Positions 49,554-57,930 of a stretch of 57,968 nucleotides of DNA are shown here, piece by piece; the stretch's first letter is position 1; each line of letters opens with the position of its first letter. A model generated the notes under the pieces. The model had not been told where the DNA came from and searched no databases. It was given only the letters and a program-made list of their open reading frames with translations. Made by a program: the position numbers and the translations under genes. The DNA is taken from positions 1-57,968 of the forward strand of contig NZ_FNAR01000015.1 in the NCBI RefSeq assembly GCF_900101985.1, in the 5' to 3' direction. The DNA is from Bhargavaea beijingensis. Lineage in GTDB: Bacteria; Bacillota; Bacilli; Bacillales_A; Planococcaceae.

Positions 49554-50384
49554 ATGGTACAACTGATGAACCGAACCGAAACTGAAGCGGTCGTGAGCCC
49601 GCCGGAAGCACCGGTCAGGGAAGCGGCAAAGCCGGTCGTCTATGATACAAAGCAGCTGAATCTCTGGTATGGCAGCCACCACGCTCTGAAGAATATCGAT
49701 CTGCCGATCCGGGAAAACGAAGTCACGGCAATCATCGGTCCTTCGGGCTGCGGGAAGTCGACCTATATCAAGACGCTTAACCGCATGGTGGAACTCGTTG
49801 ACGGTGTCCGCACATCGGGAGAAATCCTGTACCGCGGCCGCAATATTTTCGACGCCAAGTATTCGGTCGAGGAACTTCGCACGCGTGTCGGCATGGTGTT
49901 CCAGAAGCCGAACCCGTTCCCGAAGTCGATCTATGACAACATCGCCTACGGCCCTCGGATCCATGGCATCAAGAACAAAAAAATTCTTGATGAAATCGTT
50001 GAACAGAGCCTTCGCGGCGCGGCAATCTGGGATGAAGTCAAAGACCGCCTGAACACGAACGCCTACTCGCTCTCGGGCGGCCAGCAGCAACGGATCTGTA
50101 TCGCCCGCGCACTGGCGATCGAGCCGGACGTCATCCTCATGGACGAACCGACATCCGCCCTCGATCCGATCTCGACTCTGAAAGTCGAAGAGCTCGTCCA
50201 GGAACTCAAAGAAAACTATTCGATCATCATCGTCACGCACAACATGCAGCAGGCCGCACGGATTTCGGATAAGACGGCGTTCTTTCTGAACGGCGAAGTC
50301 ATTGAGTTCGACCATACGGATAAGATTTTCCAGAACCCGGCCGACCAGCGGACCGAAGATTATATCTCCGGCCGGTTCGGCTAA
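49554..50384 (+). CDS. pstB: Phosphate ABC transporter ATP-binding protein PstB
   Basis: This 276-residue ATPase powers phosphate import. It has Walker [10 protein letters not shown], the Q-loop region [16 protein letters not shown], the signature LSGGQQQR, Walker [14 protein letters not shown] and the His-loop VTHNM. The N-terminal 30 residues are a variable extension; an ATG at 49563 would shorten it slightly. AGGAGAAAAAGG precedes the chosen ATG. Confidence 0.97.
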   Translation: MVQLMNRTETEAVVSPPEAPVREAAKPVVYDTKQLNLWYGSHHALKNIDLPIRENEVTAIIGPSGCGKSTYIKTLNRMVELVDGVRTSGEILYRGRNIFDAKYSVEELRTRVGMVFQKPNPFPKSIYDNIAYGPRIHGIKNKKILDEIVEQSLRGAAIWDEVKDRLNTNAYSLSGGQQQRICIARALAIEPDVILMDEPTSALDPISTLKVEELVQELKENYSIIIVTHNMQQAARISDKTAFFLNGEVIEFDHTDKIFQNPADQRTEDYISGRFG

Positions 50385-50400
50385 AAAGGGGGTCACGGAG

Positions 50401-51072
50401 TTGAGGAATATGGGGAATGTACGGAAGACGTTCCAATCGGAACTGGAAGACCTGAAGGGCACCCTGCTGCGGATGGTGGATCTCGCGGAGCGGCAGCTCG
50501 GGGATTCGATGGAAGCGCTGAAGGCCCAAAACCTGATGCTCGCCAATGCGGTCAAGCAGAAGGACGCTGAAATCAATGCATTGGATGAAGAGATCAACCA
50601 GAAAGTAATCCAGCTGATCACCCAGCAGCAGCCTGTTGCGACAGATCTGCGCAAAATCATCGTCGCGCTCAAGATTTCGACCGACATGGAACGCATCGGC
50701 GACCTCGCGGTGAACATCGCCAAATCCACCATTCACATCGGTGAAGAGCCGCTGATCAAGCCGATCATCGACATCCCCAAGATGGCGGATGCGGTGCAGG
50801 TCATGCTCCGGAAAGCGTTTGATGCCTATGATCTCGAAGATATCGACCTTGCATTCGAACTTGCGAAGGAAGACGATGCCATCGACGAGGCTTACGGCCG
50901 GCTCATCCAGGAACTGATGGGCTACATGCACCGGAATCCGGATCATGTGAACCAGATCACCCAGCTGGCCTTTATCTGCCGACACCTCGAGCGTGTCGGC
51001 GACCACGCCACCAACATGGCCGAGAACATCATCTTCATGGTCAAGGGTAAAACACTGAATCTGAATGAATGA
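50401..51072 (+). CDS. phoU: Phosphate signalling complex protein PhoU
   Basis: The 223-residue all-helical protein has two PhoU repeats with the metal-binding patterns DLRKIIVALKISTDMERIGDLAVNIAK and RHLERVGDHATNMAENIIF. It dampens Pst activity and phosphate signalling. TTG at 50401 lies 9 bases from AAGGGGG; ATG at 50410 is the alternative. It is the last gene of the pst operon. No phoP/phoR kinase pair lies in this window. Confidence 0.94.
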   Translation: MRNMGNVRKTFQSELEDLKGTLLRMVDLAERQLGDSMEALKAQNLMLANAVKQKDAEINALDEEINQKVIQLITQQQPVATDLRKIIVALKISTDMERIGDLAVNIAKSTIHIGEEPLIKPIIDIPKMADAVQVMLRKAFDAYDLEDIDLAFELAKEDDAIDEAYGRLIQELMGYMHRNPDHVNQITQLAFICRHLERVGDHATNMAENIIFMVKGKTLNLNE

Positions 51073-51074
51073 TG

Positions 51075-51104
51075 AAAAGAGGCTCCGGCATGGGGCCTCT
51101 TTTT
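51075..51104 (+). terminator. Terminator after phoU
   Basis: AAAAGAGGC and GCCTCTTTTT form a 9-bp stem with a short loop and a T run, right after the phoU stop. Confidence 0.92.
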
Positions 51105-51156
51105 CCTATGACCAATCAGGTGTACAATATAGTCAGAACATTAAGAAGGTGAAGCC

Positions 51157-51948
51157 GTGATCATCGAAATGGAGAACGTCTCCCGCAAGCGGGAGGGGAA
51201 ATGGATTTTAAAAGATATCGATTGGAAAGTCGAAAAGGGGGAGCACTGGGTGCTCTACGGGCTGAACGGAGCGGGGAAGACTTCGCTCCTCGAGCTCATC
51301 AATGCCTATCTGTTCCCGACAAGCGGGACGATCCGTGTGCTCGGCATGGAGTTCGGGAAGACATATCTGGCGGAGCGGTTGCGCAAACGGATCGGATTTG
51401 TCTCGTCACTGGTCCAGCAAAAGCTCGAGCCGGGGGACAATGCGTATGAGGTCGTCCTGAGCGGCGCGTATGCCTCGTTCGGTCTGTATGAGGAGACAAC
51501 AGAAGAGATCGACCAAAAGGGCGTCGGCATCCTCAGAGAACTGGGTTGCCTGGAATACGCCAACCGCCGGTATGATACGCTGTCTCAGGGAGAAAAACAG
51601 CGGGTGCTGATCGGCAGGGCGCTCATGGCGGATCCGGATCTGCTGATTTTGGATGAGCCGACCAACGGGCTCGATTTTCTTGCCCGCGAGGAACTGCTGG
51701 AATCGATCGGCCGGATTGCGGAAAAGCCGGATGCGCCGACCATCCTGTATGTCACGCATCATATCGAGGAGATCCTGCCGGTCTTCAACAAGACACTTCT
51801 TTTGAAAGAAGGAAACGTTTTTGATGCCGGAGATACGCGAAGGCTTGTTACCGGCGACCGTCTTTCCGAGTTTTTCGGCATGCCTGTCAACGTCTTCTGG
51901 AACGATGGCCGACCGTTGCTCTCGAAGGCTCGTACAGTCAGAACATGA
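51157..51948 (+). CDS. ylmA: ABC transporter ATP-binding protein, YlmA-like
   Basis: This stand-alone ABC ATPase of 263 residues has Walker A LNGAGKTS, the signature LSQGEKQR, Walker B LLILDEPTNGLD and the His-loop VTHHIEEILP. It resembles B. subtilis YlmA and has no permease gene beside it, so its partner is unknown. GTG at 51157 follows AAGAAGGTG. A long hairpin follows the gene. Confidence 0.85.
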   Translation: MIIEMENVSRKREGKWILKDIDWKVEKGEHWVLYGLNGAGKTSLLELINAYLFPTSGTIRVLGMEFGKTYLAERLRKRIGFVSSLVQQKLEPGDNAYEVVLSGAYASFGLYEETTEEIDQKGVGILRELGCLEYANRRYDTLSQGEKQRVLIGRALMADPDLLILDEPTNGLDFLAREELLESIGRIAEKPDAPTILYVTHHIEEILPVFNKTLLLKEGNVFDAGDTRRLVTGDRLSEFFGMPVNVFWNDGRPLLSKARTVRT

Positions 51949-51963
51949 TCCATGCCATACATC

Positions 51964-52004
51964 CAACAGGGATTGTCCATGATCCACACGGACAATCCCT
52001 GTTG
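51964..52004. terminator. Long hairpin between ylmA and the Rieske oxidoreductase
   Basis: CAACAGGGATTGTCC pairs perfectly with GGACAATCCCTGTTG (15 bp, 11-base loop) between two converging genes. Neither strand has a strong T run right after it, so it is either a weak terminator or an mRNA 3'-end stabiliser for both genes. Confidence 0.6.
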
Positions 52005-52021
52005 CATTCTTTCGCGATCTC

Positions 52022-53542
52022 TTAACGTTCCAGCTTTTTCAGCGGTGTCTTGGCCGGTCCCGCCAAGACATTGCCGGTGCTGTCAAAGACCGAGCCGTGA
52101 CATGGGCAGTCCCAAGTTCTGTCACCGTCATTCCATGCCACTTCACAGCCAAGATGGGTGCAGGAAAGGTCGAGTATGTGGGTGCTGCCGTCTTCGTCTT
52201 TATAGATGCCGACCGGCTTTCCATCTCGTTCCATGCGAATAGCCTGGCCGTCTTCGAGCTCTGCGGCAATGCGTGATACAGTGGTGGACTCGTTTTTCTT
52301 GCCTTCATCTTTGTCGTTGCCGCCGTTCTGATTGCCGGTGTCTTCAGGCAGCTGCCGGTGAGGGTCAAACAGTTCCTTGCAGGGGTGATCCTCTCCTGTA
52401 ATCAGGCCGGCGATAACGCGGGCTGCGCAAGCAGATGCGGCGAGCCCCCATTTGCCGTAGCCCGTCATGACATAGATGGAACTGCCGCCTTTTTCAAGCG
52501 GACCGATATACGGTCGTTTGTCGGGGGTAACGAGATCGTGTTCGGACCAGTATGTCTGCATGTCCGTCAGCCCAAAAGCTTCTTTGGCGAATGTCCGGAT
52601 TTCTCTGTAACGGCCGGAGACCGAGGAGCCGTCTCCTGTCGGATGGGTTTCCCCGCCGATGATCCATACAAGCCGGCCGTCTTCCGCTTCCGATGTTCTG
52701 AATGTCCGCGTCGGTGAATCTTCTGTGATGTACATGCCATTTCCCCATTCAATATTTCCACGCGTGAAAGAAGTCAGATGGGAAGTGAACGGTTTCATCG
52801 TGTTTGAATAAAATGACTCGGGATCCTCGACGGGGAACAAGGTCGCAAGTACGATTTGGCTGCAGGTCACTGTGTACGGCTGATTGGTCCGGACGACCAG
52901 CCGGTCCCCATTTTGCTCTGCCTCCATGTATCTGGTACCTTCGTAAAGCTGCACGCCCATCGACTCCAGTTCCTGCAGGATCCCGTGCAGAAAGTTCATC
53001 GCATGGAACTCTGCCTGATCCTCCATAACCAGTGCCGCTGCCGATTCAAATCCGGGCGGAGATGATTTGGTCATTCTGCCGGGAATGCCCAGCCGGCTGT
53101 AAGCTTCTGCCTCTTTTTTCAGTTTGCCGATTCCATCTTCTGAGCGGGAGATGACATAGGCGTCCGTCTTCCTGAAATCACAGTCAATCCCGTGCTTGCG
53201 GACGAGGGATTCAATCAGCTGCCGGCCTTCCTGATTGGCCTCAAAGTATTGACGGGCTGTTTGCTCGCCGTGACGTTCCAAAAGATCATGATAGATGAGC
53301 CCATGCTGGGCAGTTAGTTTTCCGGTGGTCCCCCCGGTGGTCCCACTTCCCATTTTCAGTGCTTCGATCAGGGCGACCGATCTGCCTTTTTCGGCAAGCG
53401 AGTAAGCGGCCAACACCCCGGAAATTCCTCCGCCTGCCACTACGACATCCGCTTCAACATCCTCCGACAACTCCGGATAACCGCTCCTCACCGCACTTGC
53501 ACGCCAAAAGGATTGATTCATTCCCATCGCCTTTTCCTCCAT
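52022..53542 (-). CDS. yhfW: FAD-dependent oxidoreductase with C-terminal Rieske 2Fe-2S domain (YhfW-like)
   Basis: The 506-residue protein has a DAO-type FAD domain (VVVAGGGISGVLAAYSLAEKG, about residues 33-53). A C-terminal Rieske domain follows, with cluster ligands in CTHLGC and CPCHGS. A low-complexity Asn/Lys/Glu linker (about 405-425) joins the two. The substrate is unknown; an amine or amino acid is typical for the FAD domain. ATG at 53542 has CAGGAGGCG upstream. It is transcribed leftward, divergent from the marR-efflux pair. Confidence 0.92.
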   Translation of the reverse strand: MEEKAMGMNQSFWRASAVRSGYPELSEDVEADVVVAGGGISGVLAAYSLAEKGRSVALIEALKMGSGTTGGTTGKLTAQHGLIYHDLLERHGEQTARQYFEANQEGRQLIESLVRKHGIDCDFRKTDAYVISRSEDGIGKLKKEAEAYSRLGIPGRMTKSSPPGFESAAALVMEDQAEFHAMNFLHGILQELESMGVQLYEGTRYMEAEQNGDRLVVRTNQPYTVTCSQIVLATLFPVEDPESFYSNTMKPFTSHLTSFTRGNIEWGNGMYITEDSPTRTFRTSEAEDGRLVWIIGGETHPTGDGSSVSGRYREIRTFAKEAFGLTDMQTYWSEHDLVTPDKRPYIGPLEKGGSSIYVMTGYGKWGLAASACAARVIAGLITGEDHPCKELFDPHRQLPEDTGNQNGGNDKDEGKKNESTTVSRIAAELEDGQAIRMERDGKPVGIYKDEDGSTHILDLSCTHLGCEVAWNDGDRTWDCPCHGSVFDSTGNVLAGPAKTPLKKLER

Positions 53543-53621
53543 TTGAACGCCTCCTGTCCAAAATACGTTTCTCTTTTTCTCTTCCTTTCTATGGAGACGC
53601 TAAACGTGCCGGTCGATCCGA

Positions 53622-53650
53622 TTGACAACCGCATGTTAGATATTTATACT
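53622..53650 (+). promoter_or_regulatory. marR-efflux promoter
   Basis: TTGACA (53622-53627), a 17-base spacer, then TATACT (53645-53650). It is close to consensus and reads into marR. Confidence 0.88.
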
Positions 53651-53659
53651 GTTAAAAGG

Positions 53660-53672
53660 TTTAATGATTAAA
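53660..53672. promoter_or_regulatory. Candidate MarR operator
   Basis: TTTAAT-G-ATTAAA is a perfect 13-base palindrome with odd centre, beginning 9 bases after the -10 box and so covering the transcription start. This is the normal position for autorepression by the MarR protein encoded just downstream. Confidence 0.7.
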
Positions 53673-53705
53673 ACATTTAGCGGAGAAAGTAATCAGGAGG
53701 TCAAC

Positions 53706-54152
53706 ATGCCAAACGATGATCAAGGGTTTGCCCGTTTTGAAGAACTGTTCTGGGAAGTGACACGGGGAATGGGGAAAAAGTGGTCCCGTATTTTTGAATC
53801 GCAGTTGCCGGGCTCCCAGGCGTATCTGGTTCACCTCTTGGAGCGGGAAGGCCGGGTGCGCATGTCCAGCCTTGCGGATGCGTTGCAGCTGACCGGCGGA
53901 GCGGTGACAAGCGCTTCGGATAAACTGATTCAGCGGGAGTTTGTTACAAGGATCAGGGATGAGGAAGACCGGCGGGTTGTGTACCTGGAGCTGACCGAAC
54001 AGGGGCGGCGGGTGATGGGGGAACTCAGGGAAAAAGGGCGCGCCGAAATGAAGCGGGTTTTCGGCCATCTGTCCGAAGATGACCTGGATACGCTGGTTCG
54101 TATTTTTGGGCAGGCAGCACATAAGCTGTGGGAAAAAGAGGAGGACAAATAA
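53706..54152 (+). CDS. MarR family transcriptional regulator
   Basis: The 148-residue winged-helix repressor has the MarR core (VHLLEREGRVRMSSLADALQLTGGAVTSASDKLIQREFVTRIRDEEDRRVVYLELTEQG). The dimerisation helices are at both ends. ATG at 53706 follows TCAGGAGG; the ATG at 53664 lies within the operator region and is rejected. The gene ends 5 bases before the efflux pump gene, so the two form an operon that MarR probably represses until a toxic ligand appears. Confidence 0.93.
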   Translation: MPNDDQGFARFEELFWEVTRGMGKKWSRIFESQLPGSQAYLVHLLEREGRVRMSSLADALQLTGGAVTSASDKLIQREFVTRIRDEEDRRVVYLELTEQGRRVMGELREKGRAEMKRVFGHLSEDDLDTLVRIFGQAAHKLWEKEEDK

Positions 54153-54157
54153 CAAGC

Positions 54158-55804
54158 ATGAATCATTTGTCAGACAAGCAGAAAGTGACGATCATGATCG
54201 CTATCATGGTCGCGATGTTCTTCTCGGCCATCAACCAAACGATCATAGGGGTCGCCATGCCAAGGATCATTGCCAGCCTCGGCGGGATGGACTATTACAC
54301 GTGGGTAATCACCATATACTTGCTGACGATGGCCGTGGCGACGATTCTTGTCGGGAAGCTGTCCGATATCTACGGCCGGAAGCCGTTTCTGCTGGCGGGA
54401 ATCGGATTTTTCATGGTTGGAGCCTTTCTGTCCGGCTTTTCCTCGACGATTTTTCAGCTGATCATTTTGCGTGGTCTTACCGGAATCGGCGGCGGGATGA
54501 TCATGTCGACGGCCTTCACGGCGGTCGGCGACCTCTATCTTCCCCGTGAACGTGCCCGCTGGACCGGCCTTATGAGCGGGATTTTCGGGATTTCGAGCGT
54601 TCTCGGGCCGCTCATGGGCGGCTTCATCGTCGATCACCTCGACTGGCACTGGGTGTTTTGGATCTTCCTTCCGCTCGGAATCGTAGCGTTCGGCATGATC
54701 TTTAAGCTGTTTCCGAGCGTGCCGAAGCGGGAAGGAGAGTCCATTGACTACGTTGGATCGGCATTTCTCACCATTACGATCGTTTCCCTTCTACTCGCAT
54801 TCAGCCTGGCCGGAGAAGGGGCTGGAAAGTACGCCTGGTCGTCCTGGCAGATTCTCGGTCTGTTCGGATTGACTGCGGTCTCGCTTGCAATCTTCATTTT
54901 TGTCGAATCAAAAGTGCAGACACCGGTATTGCCACTGTCGCTGTTTAAAAATGATATCGTGACCGTTTCGAATCTTTGCGGTTTCCTGCTCGGGATGGGC
55001 ATGATGGGCGTTATGATCTATACGCCGTTCTTCATCCAGGGAGTCAAGGGAATCTCGCCGAGTGGCTCGGGTTATATCATGATGCCGATGTCGATTGTCA
55101 TGGTGTTTGCCACGACTTTTGCAGGCGGCTATATGACCAAGACGGGCAAATACAAGGGGCTTGCCATTTCCGGCCTCGGCATCACCTCCATGGGCATCTT
55201 CCTGCTGTCCATGATTGATGCGGCGACGCCGGTCTATGTTCTGATCAGCTATCTGTGCATCATTGGCATCGGGCTCGGCGCCAGCATGCCGGTCTTCTCG
55301 CTCACCGTACAAAATGCCGTTCCGCTAGGTCAACTCGGCGTTGCTTCCGCCTCGTCCCAGCTGTTCCGCTCGCTCGGAAACACGATGGGCATCGGGATTC
55401 TCGGCGCGGTCATGAGTTCCAGGATGGCCTCGCGCATGAAGGATGCTTATGCGCAAGGCGGGGAAGGGGCGAGCGTGATGTCGCAACTTCCGCCCGAACA
55501 GGCCAAGGAACTCGGTGCGCTCGTGAACCCGGAAATGCTGCTGGATCAGCCGAAGCTTGAAAAGGCACTCGCATCCATGCCGGCCGACCTGAAACCGGTC
55601 GCAGAAGGGCTCATTGCTTCTGTGAGGGACGTGTTCAGCGATGCACTGACGACCACATTCCTTGCGGGCGGCATCATCATGGTCATCGCGGTACTGCTGG
55701 CCGTATTCCTGCGCGCCATTCCGCTCGTTTCGGCGAAGCCGGATGCAGGTACAGTGGATAAAGGTAAAACTCCTGCGAAGCCTGTGATGCAGAACGAAAA
55801 GTAA
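54158..55804 (+). CDS. MFS multidrug efflux transporter, DHA2 (EmrB/QacA) family
   Basis: The 548-residue protein has about 14 membrane helices and the DHA2 motifs: INQTIIGVAMPRI in helix 1, GKLSDIYGRKPFLLAG (motif A) and GIFGISSVLGPLMGGFIVD (motif C). A large loop near residues 440-490 precedes the last helix. Proton-driven export of lipophilic or cationic compounds is expected; the substrate is unknown. ATG at 54158 has GAGGAGG upstream, though 13 bases away. It is coupled with the MarR gene. Confidence 0.93.
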   Translation: MNHLSDKQKVTIMIAIMVAMFFSAINQTIIGVAMPRIIASLGGMDYYTWVITIYLLTMAVATILVGKLSDIYGRKPFLLAGIGFFMVGAFLSGFSSTIFQLIILRGLTGIGGGMIMSTAFTAVGDLYLPRERARWTGLMSGIFGISSVLGPLMGGFIVDHLDWHWVFWIFLPLGIVAFGMIFKLFPSVPKREGESIDYVGSAFLTITIVSLLLAFSLAGEGAGKYAWSSWQILGLFGLTAVSLAIFIFVESKVQTPVLPLSLFKNDIVTVSNLCGFLLGMGMMGVMIYTPFFIQGVKGISPSGSGYIMMPMSIVMVFATTFAGGYMTKTGKYKGLAISGLGITSMGIFLLSMIDAATPVYVLISYLCIIGIGLGASMPVFSLTVQNAVPLGQLGVASASSQLFRSLGNTMGIGILGAVMSSRMASRMKDAYAQGGEGASVMSQLPPEQAKELGALVNPEMLLDQPKLEKALASMPADLKPVAEGLIASVRDVFSDALTTTFLAGGIIMVIAVLLAVFLRAIPLVSAKPDAGTVDKGKTPAKPVMQNEK

Positions 55805-55807
55805 TCA

Positions 55808-55852
55808 AAAAACGCCATGCGCTTTCCTGAACGGAATGCGCATGGCGTTTTT
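55808..55852 (+). terminator. Terminator after the efflux gene
   Basis: AAAAACGCCATGCGC and GCGCATGGCGTTTTT form a perfect 15-bp stem with a 15-base loop. Confidence 0.93.
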
Positions 55853-55980
55853 GTCTGGGAGGGGAAGCGGCTTGCAGGCGGCGTGCTGGATTGATAGTGT
55901 GGAGTCAAAGGGGGAATGCGTCGCATTTTTCCGCGAGTGAGCCGCTTTCAGCTGAAACAGGGAGAAAGGGGACTGGGGCA

Positions 55981-56760
55981 ATGAACATCGGTGTGTTGGG
56001 GACGGGAAACATTGCGACTTATCTGCTGGAATGCGTGAATGAGGAGAAGCTCGTCGACGGGGAGATCAAAGCGGTTTGCGGACGGAACCGGGAAGCGGGA
56101 AAGCAGCTTGCAGCGCGCTACAGCACCAGGTTTTATGAAGACGTCGATGAGTTCATCGCTTCGGGCATCGACGTCGTGATCGAAGCGGCGGCGATTGAAG
56201 TGGCGGCCGCTCGTGCCGTCGAAGTGCTGAAGAACGGGAAAGACTTCATTGCCACCAGCATCGGGGCGTTCAAGGACGCTGGTTTTCTGGAAGACGTGCG
56301 GAAAACCGCTCAGGCAAACGGCCGGTCGGTCTTCCTTCCGTCCGGGGCGATCGGCGGTCTCGATCTGCTGCAGTCGGCCAACGCGATCGGCGGTCTCCAA
56401 AAAGTGAGCATCACGACACGGAAGTCGCCGAGATCACTTGGGCTGGATTCGATGGATGAAGAAAAATTATTGTTTGAAGGATCCGCCGGCGAGGCGATCG
56501 GCAAGTTCCCGGAAAACATCAACGTCGCCCTGCTACTGTCACTCGCCGGACTCGGGACAGACAAGACGAGGGTCCGTATCATTGCCGATCCCGCTGTCGA
56601 ACGCAATACGCATTTGATTGAAGCGGACGGCAGCTTTGGCAAGATGATGCTGAAAACCGAAAATACACCCATGCCCGGCAATCCGAAAACAAGCTACCTT
56701 GCTGCGCTCAGCATCCTATCGGTCCTTCAGAACAAAGGAAATCCGGTCATCATCGGATGA
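55981..56760 (+). CDS. nadX: L-aspartate dehydrogenase
   Basis: NadX converts L-aspartate to iminoaspartate/oxaloacetate with NAD(P), feeding quinolinate synthesis where NadB is absent. The 259 residues have the Rossmann start MNIGVLGTGNIATYLLECV, the signature FLPSGAIGGLDLLQSA, and the C-terminal block FPENINVALLLSLAGLGTDKTRVRIIADP...NTHLIEADG...NPKTSYLAALS. ATG at 55981 follows a purine-rich GGAGAAAGGGG; the longer frame upstream is unsupported. It is not next to nadA or nadC. Confidence 0.9.
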   Translation: MNIGVLGTGNIATYLLECVNEEKLVDGEIKAVCGRNREAGKQLAARYSTRFYEDVDEFIASGIDVVIEAAAIEVAAARAVEVLKNGKDFIATSIGAFKDAGFLEDVRKTAQANGRSVFLPSGAIGGLDLLQSANAIGGLQKVSITTRKSPRSLGLDSMDEEKLLFEGSAGEAIGKFPENINVALLLSLAGLGTDKTRVRIIADPAVERNTHLIEADGSFGKMMLKTENTPMPGNPKTSYLAALSILSVLQNKGNPVIIG

Positions 56761-56786
56761 AGCTGAAAAGGAAGGAAGAACTCAAG

Positions 56787-57272
56787 ATGAAGGATCAGCT
56801 TGAACAGGCCCGCTCCCTCGGGAAGGCGGGCCGGCTGGAGGAAGCCGGGGAACTGCTGATCCTGCTGGCGGCAGATCATCCGGATGACGCCCGGCTCCAG
56901 TTTGAATGCGCACGGGCAATGGACCGGACGGGAAAAGAAACTTCCGCTGTTCCTTATTATAAACGGGCCATTTTGCTCGGCCTTCCGGAAAGCAAACTAA
57001 AAGACGCCTACCTCGGTCTCGGAAGCACCTTGCGTACGCTCGGCCGCTACAGGCAGTCACTTGCCGTGCTGGAGAAAGGATCCGGCCGCTTCCCGGAAGA
57101 CCGTGCCTTGCAGGTGTTCCGGGCGATGACCCTTTACAACCTGGGAGAACACAAGGAGGCGATGCGATTGCTTCTGGTTAATCTTGCTGACACTGCGGCG
57201 GACGGCGAAATCAATAAGTATGAAGCAGCCATCCGCTTCTATGCCGGGCATCTGGATCAAGTGTGGGAGTGA
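56787..57272 (+). CDS. Tetratricopeptide repeat protein
   Basis: The 161-residue, all-helical protein contains three to four TPR-like repeats (LGKAGRLEEAGELLILLAADHPDD, LRTLGRYRQSLAVLEKGSGRFPED, LYNLGEHKEAMRLLLVNL). It is probably a cytosolic scaffold; the partner is unknown. ATG at 56787 is preferred because GGAAGGAAG lies upstream. An ATG at 56757 would overlap the nadX stop (ATGA), adding ten residues and coupling translation. Confidence 0.85.
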   Translation: MKDQLEQARSLGKAGRLEEAGELLILLAADHPDDARLQFECARAMDRTGKETSAVPYYKRAILLGLPESKLKDAYLGLGSTLRTLGRYRQSLAVLEKGSGRFPEDRALQVFRAMTLYNLGEHKEAMRLLLVNLADTAADGEINKYEAAIRFYAGHLDQVWE

Positions 57273-57289
57273 CTTCAGGAGGTGCATAA

Positions 57290-57559
57290 ATGGGTATTAG
57301 TTTGGTTTTGGCCGCTTCATTAATCTTAAATCTCGGCCTGCTTTTAATTGTTGTTGGGCAGTCCAGGAAAATACAGGTTTTAAGACAACAGAACAAGAGA
57401 GTGTTGCCTAAGGAATCAAACGATGAATTGGCAGCTTTGGCACAAGAAAAGCTAAGAACACTTGGAGACATCAAGACCATAAAATATCTGAGGCTGGAAA
57501 AGGGCCTGTCAATGATAGACGCTAAAACGCTTGTGGATTCCCTGAAAGATCCGAAGTGA
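57290..57559 (+). CDS. Small membrane protein with L7/L12-like C-terminal motif
   Basis: The 89-residue protein has an N-terminal membrane helix (about residues 3-23) and a short linker. A C-terminal segment (IKTIKYLRLEKGLSMIDAKTLVDSL, about 61-85) resembles the helix-turn pattern of the ribosomal L7/L12 C-terminal domain. ATG at 57290 follows TCAGGAGGTG. I cannot assign a function. It follows the TPR gene by 17 bases and may be in one operon with it. Confidence 0.75.
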   Translation: MGISLVLAASLILNLGLLLIVVGQSRKIQVLRQQNKRVLPKESNDELAALAQEKLRTLGDIKTIKYLRLEKGLSMIDAKTLVDSLKDPK

Positions 57560-57645
57560 TTTTGAATGTCCCGTTACAGGCCCAAAGACGGCGGGTGCTG
57601 ACCGGACAAGAGGATTGAAACTGAATAGCACATAACGGATTAAAA

Positions 57646-57669
57646 AATGCACCCCTGAGGGTGCATTTC
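57646..57669. terminator. Hairpin with a T run on the minus strand
   Basis: AAATGCACCC and GGGTGCATTT pair around CTGA. On the minus strand it ends in six T, so it best fits transcripts arriving from the right. Confidence 0.6.
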
Positions 57670-57671
57670 AG

Positions 57672-57717
57672 ACTGTAGACAAAGTGAGTATATTACTCCG
57701 TTGTCTGCAGTTTTTTT
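57672..57717 (+). terminator. Terminator or IS-end hairpin
   Basis: ACTGTAGACAA pairs with TTGTCTGCAGT across an AT-rich loop and is followed by seven T. It terminates rightward transcription. Such CTGTAGACA hairpins are also common at the borders of insertion sequences in Bacillales, so it may mark the left end of the element that follows. Confidence 0.6.
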
Positions 57718-57724
57718 CATTTCC

Positions 57725-57868
57725 ATAAAATCCTCCGGATTTACGCTGCGGGCCCTCGCTTACCGCGGGCGTTGCCTTAGCCTCCTCGAGCTTCGCTCTG
57801 CGGGGTCTTCGGCTAACGCTTTTCCCGCAGGTGTCTCGGGCCCTCCGCTTCAATCCGCCATATGGCTT
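57725..57868. repeat. GC-rich dispersed-repeat-like sequence
   Basis: There is no gene in this stretch. On the minus strand it contains CGAAGACCCCGCAGAGCGAA, GAGGAGGCTAAGGC and CCCGCGGTAAGCGAGGGCCC, a pattern I recognise from repeated intergenic sequences in many Bacillaceae and Planococcaceae. It has several short self-complementary G/C blocks and could fold strongly. Only one copy is in the window, so repetition is inferred from memory. Confidence 0.5.
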
Positions 57869-57869
57869 A

Positions 57870-57898
57870 TTGAGGCAAACCGTACCTGTTTATATAAT
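57870..57898 (+). promoter_or_regulatory. Candidate transposase promoter
   Basis: TTGAGG (57870-57875), a 17-base spacer, then TATAAT (57893-57898), 32 bases before the ATG at 57931. Confidence 0.65.
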
Positions 57899-57930
57899 CG
57901 AATTAACAGACTACAAAACGGGTGATGAAT

